A DNA stretch of 64,000 nucleotides from Rutidosis leptorrhynchoides. Lineage: Eukaryota > Streptophyta > Magnoliopsida > Asterales > Asteraceae. Each line of letters opens with the position of its first letter. Positions within the stretch are counted from its first letter, which is position 1. The position numbers and the translations under genes are program-made. Where the stretch lies: assembly GCF_046630445.1 (NCBI RefSeq), contig NC_092333.1, positions 3,186,001 to 3,250,000 of the forward strand, in the 5' to 3' direction. This document shows positions 1-11,800 of this stretch, piece after piece. The notes beneath the pieces are model-generated. The model saw only the letters and a program-made list of their open reading frames with translations. It did no database searches and had not been told where the DNA came from.

Positions 1-779
1 ATATCGATATTCATATCCATTTAAATATAATTCATCAATTTATATTCATATCCGTTGAATTAAACGGGTTAATTGATATGTGTTAGATGATAATTTTTAT
101 TTAGATATCTATAGTTAATATTAAAATCTTATAATGATGATTTCATTATTAGGCTAATTCTTTTGTTAAGAAAAAATTAAAAAGAAAAAGAAAAAAATCT
201 AAGCATGGTGGGTGATGTCATTAATCTAAATAATTTTGAATTAAAATTACATCTTATTAATTAATTATTATTATTAAATTTTATTAATAATTATTTTAAT
301 TATTAAAATTAAATAATTTTAAATAATTTTAATTAATTATTTTGAATTGAGTATGAGAAGTTATAAAATCTAGGCAGCAGAAAATCAATTATAAATTTAT
401 ATTTTAATTTACACTTTTAAAATAAAATGATAATTGATATTATCTATTATGTAATTAAATTATCAAAACATTTTTAACAGGCCTAAATATAATGCAATTT
501 AACAAAATTTATACACAAAACATGTAATTTATATGGTTTAGTAAATATTTTTAATACTAGTAACATTTTATAGTTTCTAGTTGCATATAGATATGTAAAA
601 GTATATGTATAAAATTATTTCGGGTGATAAATAAATATATTCGTAGATGATAAATTATCATCCATATCCGATCAACTAATTTTTCACGCCATACATATCC
701 ATACACATATTCGCTTGTCATTCATTTAGATAATCCACATCCATTTTAATGGATCAGATCGAAGATCGAATGGATATCT

Positions 780-886
780 GATAGACGGGCATCCATTGTC
801 ATCCCTTATCTCATTGTCATTCATAATTTATATTTGATAGATGTGCATCCATTGTCATCCCTTATCTCATTGTCATCCATAATTTC
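780..886. repeat. Tandem duplication of a 56-bp unit
   Basis: Two adjacent copies of a 56-bp unit start at 780 and 836. Both contain CATCCATTGTCATCCCTTAT and differ at only a few positions. This is a simple local duplication. Confidence 0.85.
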
Positions 887-1775
887 TTATGTACATAATA
901 CATTGACAATTAAGAGTTTGATTGTTACCTCTCTCTATAAACAAAGAATCAATGACACAGATAATCATTATAAAACGTAACATTGTTTTTGTGTGAAACT
1001 TTTAACCTCAATTATACGTACTTTTACACAAGTAATATAGACGAGTGGTTTGAAAATGCTATATAACAAGATTGTTAATGTTAATATTACGAATCAGAAC
1101 AACAAATGGGATCTGAAAAAGAAGCAACTATGTGTAAATTCTTTAACAACTTATTTTTCACATGTTCTGAAAATATATCTATGTTACAACTTAGGTTTAT
1201 AAGTTTATACATTATATTTTGTTAAGTCGTTACTATTGCAATCATGTGACAACATTTTACTTAAATTATAGCATTGCAACGCACGGGTAAAAATATCTGG
1301 TATATATATATAGATATAGGATTCTCAATCAATATGGGAGTAGAATTTAAGAGGGAAATGGAAAGTTGATCTCATCCTTCATTTTTCTGATCAATTGCCA
1401 TGATTTAATCCAAGTTTATGTGTTCCACCATACATCCTATTTGGACACACATGGGCATTTAAGTCATTTTACACTTTATGTTTGTTTACGCAATTAGTTA
1501 ACTATTCACACATCATACAATTTCACCCATATATGATCACAACAAGAGAAATAGCTTGCCCGCTACGCTGGGCGAAAATTACCAAATCATCCAATATTCA
1601 TATTTAAAATGAAACATTTTTTAATGTATCAAATTAATTTTTAATGAATAATTAACATATAACTCATTGTTAAAATGTTACTCATTTAAATTAAGATAAA
1701 AATTATTTAGTTGCAAAATAAAAATGAAGTACCAAAATCCAAACATATTTGCTACGCTTGTTTTCTAATGTTGTC

Positions 1776-2010
1776 CGAAATCAATAATATAGTCGTAAAC
1801 ATTTTTTGACCAAAAAATTTACCTTAGAGTTTGCGGAAACCAATAATAGAGTCTCCTACAATTTTGGACCAAAGAATTCACCTTTAGAGCTACAAAAAAG
1901 TATATACTCCGAATCAATAATATAGTTGTGTACAATTGTTGACAAACAAATTGATAGAAAACAATAATATAGTCGGCTACAATTTTTTTTCAAAAAATTC
2001 ACTTTTAGAG
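1776..2010. repeat. Degenerate tandem repeat, about four copies
   Basis: Four imperfect copies of a block containing CAATAATATAGTCG-like sequence, followed by ACAATTTTTGAC-like and TTCACTTTTAGAG-like sequence, begin near 1780, 1840, 1909 and 1960. Spacing is irregular at 50-70 bp. No coding frame is shared among the copies. Confidence 0.6.
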
Positions 2011-2209
2011 GTGGTACCCAAAAAAAAAAAAAAAAAAAAAAAGTTAAAAGTTGAACAGTGAATTGGGCCAATGAGAGTCCTCCGTTCCGGGCGTAAATAG
2101 ATATAAGGTAATTCCAGCAATCCGATTTATTTTTCTGTATGTAAGTATTTAGAATTGAACTAGTTGTGGAGCCCTCGTTTCGCGCCGGTGGCTCCGTTTT
2201 GAATGCGAG

Positions 2210-2433
2210 TTAAAAAAAAGTATTGATATATTTTGTAAAGAAGAATTTTTATCGACATCTAACATTGAAGGGTTGTTCCTTTTGTGAAAGTTGCTTCTTT
2301 TAGCGTTCGGGTTTTTTGTTTTTTAAAAAAAAGTTAGTTGATCTATTTTGTAAAAAAGAATATTTTTCGACATCTTTTGGTTGCATTGAAGGGTTGGTTT
2401 TTTTTACGAAAGTTGCTTCTTTTATCGTTGGGG
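2210..2433. repeat. Diverged direct duplication of about 113 bp
   Basis: A block starting TTAAAAAAAAGT, with ATTTTGTAAA, TCGACATCT, GCATTGAAGGGTTG or a close variant, and AAGTTGCTTCTTTTA, occurs at about 2210 and again at about 2323. The two copies differ by substitutions and small indels. The flanking GCCCTCGTTTCGCGCC at about 2171 is unusually GC-rich for its neighbourhood. Confidence 0.6.
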
Positions 2434-2711
2434 GCTAAAAAAATAAAAAATAACGTAGCACAGTAGTGGCCCATGTAGGTCCAACTGTTTGAGCGTAGCG
2501 TACAAGTCGGTAAAGCGTAGTGGGTGTTATTATTCATTGTTGTTGGTTTTAGTGATGAGATAAATAATAATTTAGAATTAGGTATAAAGTGGGAGGGGGG
2601 GGGGTTAATTTGTATTTTAATGGAAGTTATGAGGTTAGTTTTGTGAAAAAGTAAAAATGGAAATAGTACTATTCATGTAGAGTAAGACAAATTTTGTGTA
2701 ATAGATAGGAT

Positions 2712-2752
2712 GTTAATGTTAATGTTAATTAATGTTAATGTTAATGTTAATT
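2712..2752. repeat. GTTAAT hexamer microsatellite
   Basis: About six copies of the hexamer GTTAAT stand in a row, with one phase slip in the middle. Confidence 0.85.
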
Positions 2753-3119
2753 GTCTCTTCTCATTCATTCCTTTATATATTTATACAATTACATTGCCTT
2801 GGTGGCCAAGCCTTTAACTAATCATAATTATCTAAATACAATTATAGACATACTACAATTCCAATAATACTCAAATTTTATGTATGGGAAGTATCCCATA
2901 ATATCTACGCCTAATACCCTGGACTGGGTGAGAATTGAACCCGGTTCACGTTCTTCGATTCTCCTTTGGATATGAGACACGTATTTTAAGATTGAATACG
3001 ACTCAATTAACTGCTTGATGGTTTCTTTTTGTATATTTTATATCGGTTGTACTTGTTGATCAGATCCTTACAATGTTATTAAGTTTGTTTCCATGATAAA
3101 AAGGTAGTGATATTAGCTT

Positions 3120-3384
3120 TTTCCCCCCGGAAAAATAACGAAAACTTTCATACAAACGGAAAACGTTTTCGAATAGAAAATGCATTCAACAAAGTATACA
3201 AAGAAACACCGAAGATGCTCGAACCTAGAAAGCGGTAACCATGCAAACTATCTATACCGAGCCTCAACTCAACCAAACCGAAATACAAGTCGGATAACAA
3301 ACAACACATACAACAAACTAACAATGACACCAAACTCGAAAACGAAAAAAAAATCCTAGGAAGCCTGATGCCGAGAACACGAGC
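3120..3384 (-). mobile_element. Probable LINE 3' tail
   Basis: On the minus strand this follows directly after the stop of the ORF1-like frame and ends in a G-run plus A-run (GGGGGGAAAAA, on the minus strand at about 3115-3126). It contains a 61-codon open frame (3148-3333) of hydrophobic character, a composition typical of 3' untranslated tails of plant LINEs. No reverse-transcriptase reading frame lies between ORF1 and this tail. The assignment to a LINE tail is an inference from position and the terminal A-rich end. No target-site duplication was found. Confidence 0.4.
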
Positions 3385-4620
3385 TCAAATGTCTTGAATG
3401 AAAACGCAAAATTCTTCCATCTCGGCGCCATGAACCAATTTTTTCTTCCTCTTTTGTTGATTTTTATTTTTAAGCGACGTACTAGAAATTTCATGAGGAT
3501 TTAAACGAGAAATATTAGCCGGTTCGCTCTCCTCGGCCATACTCGTCATCAAAGTGTCAAAAGCCGCGAACGCCTCCTTGGACATTTTACCATTCTTGTA
3601 TGCCAACGCTCCGCCTTTTTTAGCTTCTAAACCTCCTGAAAATAAATTTTGTATAGCTTCCCCGTAATCCAGATCGTCAATGTTATCTTTAAGCTTATGA
3701 GAACCGGATGTAGACGCCTCACGCGCCTTCATTCGTGTAGCCAACAATTCTTCTTTCTTTCTCTTTTTTTCTTTCTTCAATCGATCCAATCTTTCCGCGA
3801 ATGTTAGGTTTTCTTCGTTTGGCTCAGATTCGGGAACAAGAGCATCAAATTCAGCAGAACTTGGCTCCTGACCAGACCCAACAAACTTTCTGGTAGATTC
3901 AGGAACTGAGCCAGGAACATTAACAGTGTCAAACGACCCAACAGTGTTCAACTTAATTAAATCCAAATCTTTAGGCACATTAAAAAAACTAAGCAAAGCA
4001 TCACCAAAATTCAAAACATCCTCATCGTTTTGCAAACACACTGATTTACCATAATCAACCTGTTTCTTAAACCTTAGTGAACCTCTAGCTGCACCACCCT
4101 TCATATCAGCATTACCACCAACCGTAGACTGCTCCTTATTCGAACAAACCTCCTGATTGCCCACATTGATCAACGGCTCGTCAAAACTACCAAAATGGAT
4201 CCGACGTCCATCATCAAGATCATCGTTCAACTCAGCTTGCTGGTCTCCACCTTCAACTTGAAACGATTCCGAACACCTACCAATATCTACCACAGAATCC
4301 AATCTAGTCGTGATGGCTCGATTCGAACTAACCAAAGCGCCTTGAGAGAAACACACGCTAGTGATCATCTCAAAATTAGAAAACGCATTAAGTTCATTCA
4401 CGCAAACATGAGCCCTTGAGTGATCCTTATCATCGAAGTCCATCTCCACTAATTCGTGTATGTGTTTGACGTAAGTACATTTAACGAAAGCAAACAAGGA
4501 CCCAATATTACCAAGACAAGAAGTTGACTTCGCAACTGAAACCACTTCACCGATTAGTCCAGCAACCTTGACAGCACTGTTGACCGAAGCAAACGCTGCC
4601 GGAACACCCACCATCTCCAC
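3385..4620 (-). pseudogene. LINE ORF1-like protein, C-terminal part
   Basis: This 411-codon frame continues the RRM frame upstream, in a different register. Its first residues read like the tryptophan-flanked DUF4283-type segment of plant LINE ORF1 proteins (VEMVGVP, then an IGEVVSVAK-like stretch, as in the GxP...GEVxxVxx pattern). The rest is acidic and low in structure, with a lysine-rich coiled segment near residues 275-300 (ERLDRLKKEKKRKKEEL), ending in a basic KNKNQQKRKKK tail. Homologous ORF1 proteins bind element RNA as part of the retrotransposition particle. The frame seems to be split from its start by one indel in the eight-base T run at 4636-4643. A host RRM-protein gene is possible but less likely. 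Confidence 0.5.
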
Positions 4621-5203
4621 CCAAGTGAACCGAAATTTTTTTTCCGGCGAGCAACGAGAAGGGAGAAATTAGAACGAAACCATCAGTACCAGCCTTCATG
4701 AGTCTGTTAAAATTCTCCAAATCGGAGCAAACAACAACACAAGCAAAAACCCCGAACTTACTGATATCTCTGACCAAAATCGAATGCTTGACCAGAAAAT
4801 TAGTGATCTTCTCATCCGTCAAGGGTATATCATCCACCAAAAGAACACTACCTTCTAAACTATCTACGATGCAAAGATTGGGTGAAAGCTTATGCCTTAG
4901 TTTTGAAGACGACGGGATGTGAGGCTTGCTGGAAACTGATTTAGCAGCACACTGGGACGGCCATCCAACATAGATGGGATGACCAAAGATTCGTGACCCA
5001 TTAAGGGTAGTAACAGCAGCAGAAGCATCAGAATCTTCAACAAAGGAGATAAAGGCATATCTCCTTCCATGCCAAAACTTAATCTCCGATAACACACTCA
5101 CCTTACCAAATGTACTTTCGATCATATGGCGAGTAGTCATCTTCTCCAGACGACCTACGAAAACAGTACAACCATGGTGGTCCTTGAGGACCTCTGGCTG
5201 CAC
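4547..5203 (-). pseudogene. LINE ORF1-like protein, RRM-bearing N-terminal part
   Basis: The frame contains an RNA-recognition motif: an RNP2-like CTVFVGRL near residues 12-19, an RNP1-like RRYAFISF near 46-53, and a following alpha-helix/beta-strand pair ending GHPIYVGW. A second conserved block (GSVLLVDDIPLTDEKI) follows. An RRM followed by a DUF4283-like block is the layout of plant LINE ORF1. The listed 5' end is a GTG codon. The frame stays open upstream to about 5330 without a clear ATG, so the true start is unknown. It overlaps the next frame at 4547-4620. Reading past the T8 run at 4636-4643 in the other register gives the expected TWVEMVGVP sequence, so a one-base slip in that run is the likely break. 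Confidence 0.5.
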
Positions 5204-5469
5204 CAGAAGGTCCGTTCGACTGAGTGACGTCGGCAGGGACCAGAACCGAAGAAAGGATCGGGTTGGGGTTAAGGATAAAATGGGAAGAAGAGGGTAGATC
5301 GGGAAAAAAACATTGTTACTGCCGGTGATGGGGAATTTGGATAAAGGTGAAAATTTTGAATTTGAGATGGGGGTTGATGGGTGGGAAAGTTTGAGAGAGA
5401 AAACATCACTTGAGGGGTTGGTTCTACGGTTTATTTACAACTCTAATTTAAGAGAGGTCCCAACGTACG

Positions 5470-8400
5470 TGAAATGTCCCGTTCTTATTGATTAAAAACG
5501 TTCCATATTAATTGATTTCGTTGCGAGGTTTTGACCTCTATATGAGACGTTTTTCAAAGACTGCATTCAATTTTAAAACAAACCATAACCTTTATTTCAT
5601 AAATAAAGGTTTAAAAAGCTTTACGTAGATTATCAAATAATGATAATCTAAAATATCCTGTTTACACACGACCATTACATAATGGTTTACAATACAAATA
5701 TGTTACATCGAAATCAGTTTCTTGAATGCAGTTTTTACACAATATCATACAAACATGGACTCCAAATCTTGTCCTTATTTTAGTATGCAACAGCGGAAGC
5801 TCTTAATATTCACCTGAGAATAAACATGCTTTAAACGTCAACAAAAATGTTGGTGAGTTATAGGTTTAACCTATATATATCAAATCGTAACAATAGACCA
5901 CAAGATTTCATATTTCAATACACATCCCATACATAGAGATAAAAATCATTCATATGGTGAACACCTGGTAACCGACATTAACAAGATGCATATATAAGAA
6001 TATCCCCATCATTCCGGGACACCCTTCGGATATGATATAAATTTCGAAGTACTAAAGCATCCGGTACTTTGGATGGGGTTTGTTAGGCCCAATAGATCTA
6101 TCTTTAGGATTCGCGTCAATTAGGGTGTCTGTTCCCTAATTCTTAGATTACCAGACTTAATAAAAAGGGGCATATTCGATTTCGATAATTCAACCATAGA
6201 ATGTAGTTTCACGTACTTGTGTCTATTTTGTAAATCATTTATAAAACCTGCATGTATTCTCATCCCAAAAATATTAGATTTTAAAAGTGGGACTATAACT
6301 CACTTTCACAGATTTTTACTTCGTCGGGAAGTAAGACTTGGCCACTGGTTGATTCACGAACCTATAACAATACATATATATCAAAGTATGTTCAAAATAT
6401 ATTTACAACACTTTTAATATATTTTGATGTTTTAAGTTTATTAAGTCAGCTGTCCTCGTTAGTAACCTACAACTAGTTGTCCACAGTTAGATGTACAGAA
6501 ATAAATCGATAAATATTATCTTGAATCAATCCACGACCCAGTGTATACGTATCTCAGTATTGATCACAACTCAAACTATATATATTTTGGAATCAACCTC
6601 AACCCTGTATAGCTAACTCCAACATTCACATATAGAGTGTCTATGGTTGTTCCGAAATATATATAGATGTGTCGACATGATAGGTCGAAACATTGTATAC
6701 GTGTCTATGGTATCTCAAGATTACATAATATACAATACAAGTTGATTAAGTTATGGTTGGAATAGATTTGTTACCAATTTTCACGTAGCTAAAATGAGAA
6801 AAATTATCCAATCTTGTTTTACCCATAACTTCTTCATTTTAAATCCGTTTTGAGTGAATAAAATTGCTATGGTTTCATATTGAACTCTATTTTATGAATC
6901 TAAACAGAAAAGTATAGGTTTATAGTCGGAAAAATAAGTTACAAGTCGTTTTTGTAAAGGTAGTCATTTCAGTCGAAAGAACGACGTCTAGATGACCATT
7001 TTAGAAAACATACTTCCACTTTGAGTTTAATCATAATTTTTGGATATAGTTTCATGTTCATAATAAAAATCATTTTCTCAGAATAACAACTTTAAAATCA
7101 AAGTTTATCATAGTTTTTAATTAACTAACCCAAAACAGCCCGCGGTGTTACTACGACGGCGTAAATCCGGTTTTACGGTGTTTTTCGTGTTTCCAGGTTT
7201 TAAATCATTAAGTTAGCATATCATATAGATATAGAACATGTGTTTAGTTGATTTTAAAAGTCAAGTTAGAAGGATTAACTTTTGTTTGCGAACAAGTTTA
7301 GAATTAACTAAACTATGTTATAGTGATTACAAGTTTAAACCTTCGAATAAGATAGCTTTATATGTATGAATCGAATGATGTTATGAACATCATTACTACC
7401 TTAAGTTCCTTGGATAAACCTACTGGAAAAGAGAAAAATGGATCTAGCTTCAATGGATCCTTGGATGGCTCGAAGTTCTTGAAGCAGAATCATGACACGA
7501 AAACAAGTTCAAGTAAGATCATCACTTGAAATAAGATTGTTATAGTTATAGAAATTGAACCAAAGTTTGAATATGATTATTAACTTGTATTAGAATGATA
7601 ACCTAATGTAAGAAACAAAGATTTCTTGAGGTTGGATGATCACCTTACAAGATTGGAAGTGAGCTAGCAAACTTGAAAGTATTCTTGATTTTATGAAACT
7701 AGAACTTTTGGAATTTATGAAGAACACTTAGAACTTGAAGATAGAACTTGAGAGAGATCAATTAGATGAAGAAAATTGAAGAATGAAAGTGTTTGTAGGT
7801 GTTTTTGGTCGTTGGTGTATGGATTAGATATAAAGGATATGTAATTTTGTTTTCATGTAAATAAGTCATGAATGATTACTCATATTTTTGTAATTTTATG
7901 AGATATTTCATGCTAGTTGCCAAATAATGGTTCCCACATGTGTTAGGTGACTCACATGGGCTGCTAAGAGCTGATCATTGGAGTGTATATACCAATAGTA
8001 CATACATCTAAAAGCTGTGTATTGTACGAGTACGAATACGGGTGCATACGAGTAGAATTGTTGATGAAACTGAACGAGGATGTAATTGTAAGCATTCTTG
8101 TTAAGTAGAAGTATTTTGATAAGTGTATTAAAGTCTTTCAAAAGTGTATAAATACATATTAAAACACTACATGTATATACATTTTAACTGAGTCGTTAAG
8201 TCATCGTTAGTCGTTACATGTAAGTGTTGTTTTGAAACCTTTAGGTTAACGATCTTGTTAAATGTTGTTAACCCAATGTTTATAATATCAAATGAGATTT
8301 TAAATTATTATATTATCATGATATTATCATGTATGAATATCTCTTAATATGATATATATACATTAAATGTCTTTACAACGATAATTGTTACATATATGTC

Positions 8401-8715
8401 TCGTTTAAAAATCATTAAGTTAGTAGTCTTGTTTTTACATATGTAGTTCATTGTTAATATACTTAATGATATGTTTACTTATCATAGTATCATGTTAACT
8501 ATATATATATCCATATATATGTCATCATATAGTTTTTACAAGTTTTAACGTTCGTGAATCACCGGTCAACTTGGGTGGTCAATTGTCTATATGAAACATA
8601 TTTCAATTAATCAAGTCTTAACAAGTTTGATTGCTTAACATGTTGGAAACATTTAATCATGTAAATATCAATCTCAATTAATATATATAAACATGGAAAA
8701 GTTCGGGTCACTACA
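5470..8715 (-). repeat. 3' LTR of the young chromovirus
   Basis: This LTR matches 15305-18550 over its full 3246 bp with only substitutions. On the plus strand it starts TGAAATGTCCC and ends GGGTCACTACA. Read on the element's own strand it starts TGTAGTGACCC. It contains no convincing gene; short open frames in it are matched in the other LTR because the two are copies. Confidence 0.92.
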
Positions 8716-8730
8716 GTACCTACCCGTTAA
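8716..8730 (-). other. Polypurine-tract region of the young chromovirus
   Basis: On the minus strand, AACGGGTAGGTAC directly precedes the first TG of the 3' LTR. This is the place where plus-strand DNA synthesis is primed in LTR retrotransposons. The tract is only partly purine, so the assignment rests mainly on position. Confidence 0.6.
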
Positions 8731-8855
8731 ATAAATTTCGTCCCGAAATTTTAAGCTGTTGAAGGTGTTGACGAATCTTCTGGAAATAGATGCGGGTATT
8801 TCTTCTTCATCTGATCTTCATGCTCCCAGGTGAACTCGGGTCCTCTACGAGCATT

Positions 8856-11800
8856 TCATCGAACCTTAACAATTGGTATCTTGTTTTGCTTAAGTCTTTT
8901 AACCTCACGATCCATTATTTCGAAGGGTTCTTCGATGAATTGAAGTTTTTCGTTGATTTGGATTTCATCTAACGGAATAGTGAGATCTTCTTTAGCAAAA
9001 CATTTCTTTAAATTCGAGACGTGGAAAGTGTTATGTACAGCCGCGAGTTGTTGAGGTAACTCTAGTCGGTAAGCTACTGGTCCGATACGATCAATAATCT
9101 TGAATGGTCCAATATACCTTGGATTTAATTTCCCTCGTTTACCAAATCGAACAACGCCTTTCCAAGGTGCAAATTTAAGCATGACCATCTCTCCAATTTC
9201 AAATTCTATATCTTTTCTTTTAATGTCAGCGTAGCTCTTTTGTCGACTTTGGGCGGTTTTCAACCGTTGTTGAATTTGGATGATCTTCTCGGTAGTTTCT
9301 TGTATAATCTCCGGACCCGTAATCTGTCTATCCCCCACTTCACTCCAACAAATCGGAGACCTGCACTTTCTACCATAAAGTACTTCAAACGGCGCCATCT
9401 CAATGCTTGAATGGTAGCTGTTGTTGTAGGAAAATTCTGCTAACGGTAGATGTCGATCCCAACTGTTTCCGAAATCAATAACACATGCTCGTAGCATGTC
9501 TTCAAGTGTTTGTATCGTCCTTTCGCTTTGCCCATCAGTTTGTGGATGATAGGCAGTACTCATGTCTAGACGAGTTCCTAATGCTTGCTGTAATGTCTGC
9601 CAGAATCTTGAAATAAATCTGCCATCCCTATCAGAGATAATAGAGATTGGTATTCCATGTCTGGAGATGACTTCCTTCAAATACAGTTGTGCTAACTTCT
9701 CCATCTTGTCATCTTCTCTTATTGGCAAGAAGTGTGCTGATTTGGTGAGACGGTCAACTATTACCCAAATAGTATCAAAATCACTCGCAGTTCTTGGCAA
9801 TTTAGTGATGAAATCCATGGTAATGTTTTCCCATTTCCATTCTGGGATTTCGGGTTGTTGAAGTAGACCTGATGGTTTCTGATGCTCAGCTTTGACCTTA
9901 GAACATGTCAAACATTCTCCTACGTATTTAGCAACATCGGCTTTCATACCCGGCCACCAAAAATGTTTCTTGAGATCCTTGTACATCTTCCCCGTTCCAG
10001 GATGTATTGAGTATCTGGTTTTATGAGCTTCTCTAAGTACCATTTCTCTCATATCTCCAAATTTTGGTACCCAAATCCTTTCAGCCCTATACCGGGTTCC
10101 GTCTTCCCGAATATTAAGATGCTTCTCCGATCCTTTGGGTATTTCATCCTTTAAATTTCCCTCTTTTAAAACTCCTTGTTGCGCCTCCTTTATTTGAGTA
10201 GTAATGTTATTATGAATCATTATATTCATAGATTTTACTCGAATGGGTTCTCTGTCCTTCCTGCTCAAGGCATCGGCTACCACATTTGCCTTCCCCGGGT
10301 GGTAACGAATCTCAAAGTCATAATCATTCAATAATTCAATCCACCTACGCTGCCTCATATTCAGTTGTTTCTGATTAAATATGTGTTGAAGATTTTTGTG
10401 GTCGGTATATATAATACTTTTGACCCCATATAAGTAGTGCCTCCAAGTCTTTAATGCAAAAATAACCGCGCCTAATTCCAAATCATGCGTCGTATAATTT
10501 TGTTCGTGAATCTTCAATTGTCTAGACGCATAAGCAATCACCTTCGTTCGTTGCATTAATACACAACCGAGACCTTGCTTTGATGCATCACAATAAATCA
10601 CAAAATCATCATTCCCTTCAGGCAATGACAATATAGGTGCCGTAGTTAGCTTTTTCTTCAATAACTGAAACGCTTTCTCTTGTTCATCATTCCATTCAAA
10701 TTTCTTCCCTTTATGCGTTAATGCAGTCAAGGGTTTTGCTATTCTGGAAAAGTCTTGGATGAACCTTCTGTAGTAACCAGCTAGTCCTAAAAACTGGCGT
10801 ATGTGTTTCGGAGTTTTCGGGGTTTCCCACTTTTCAACAGTTTCTATCTTTGCCGGATCCACCTTAATACCTTCTTTGTTCACTATGTGACCGAGGAATT
10901 GAACTTCTTCCAACCAAAATGCACACTTTGAAAACTTAGCGTACAATTCTTCCTTCCTCAATACTTCTAACACCTTTCTCAAATGTTCACCGTGTTCTTG
11001 GTCATTCTTTGAGTAAATAAGTATGTCATCAATGAAAACAATGACAAACTTGTCAAGGTATGGTCCACACACTCGGTTCATAAGGTCCATGAACACAGCT
11101 GGTGCATTAGTTAAACCAAACGGCATGACCATAAACTCGTAATGACCGTAACGTGTTCTGAAAGCAGTCTTTGGAATATCATCTTCTTTCACCCGCATTT
11201 GATGATACCCGGAACGTAAGTCAATCTTTGAATAAACAGACGAGCCTTGTAGTTGATCAAATAAGTCATCGATTCTCGGTAGTGGGTAGCGGTTCTTGAT
11301 GGTAAGTTTGTTCAACTCTCGGTAGTCGATACACAACCTGAATGTACCATCTTTCTTCTTGACAAACAAAACATGAGCTCCCCACGGTGATGTGCTTGGT
11401 CGAATGAAACCACGCTCTAAAAGTTCTTGTAATTGGCTTTGTAGTTCTTTCATCTCGCTGGGTGCGAGTCTGTAAGGAGCACGAGCTATTGGTGCAGCTC
11501 CTGGTACAAGATCTATTTGAAATTCAACGGATCGATGTGGGGGTAATCCCGGTAATTCCTTCGGAAATACATCAGGAAATTCTTTTGCGACGGGAACATC
11601 ATTGATGCTCTTTTCTTCAGTTTGTACTTTCTCGACGTGTGCTAGAACAGCATAGCAACCTTTTCTTATTAGTTTTTGTGCCTTCAAATTACTAATAAGA
11701 TGTAGCTTCGTGTTGCCCTTTTCTCTGTACACCATTAAGGGTTTTCCTTTTTCTCGTATAATGCGAATTGCATTTTTGTAACAAACGATCTCCGCTTTCA

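Larger units (their letters stand above)
1..3119. other. AT-rich intergenic DNA
   Basis: No reading frame here looks like a gene. The stretch is strongly AT-rich, with low-complexity A/T runs, a 23-base A run at about 2020-2042, and the small tandem repeats listed separately. A sequence near 1273 with a CACGGGT motif, followed 12 bases later by CTGG, resembles a worn Helitron 3' end, but no hairpin or partner end could be fixed. Confidence 0.7.

Noticed and set aside
2896-2985. tRNA-like T-stem phrase (minus strand CGGGTTCAATTCTCACC)
   Set aside because: It resembles the B box of a tRNA or SINE, but there is no matching A box, anticodon arm or acceptor stem, and no tail of a SINE could be fixed.
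6217-6417. 66-aa open frame, repeated at 16052-16252
   Set aside because: It lies inside both LTRs of the young chromovirus, so its repetition reflects the LTR pair and gives no sign of protein conservation.
7908-8141. 77-aa frame on the minus strand, repeated at 17743-17976
   Set aside because: Also inside the LTR pair; no domain, and the composition is that of the surrounding DNA.
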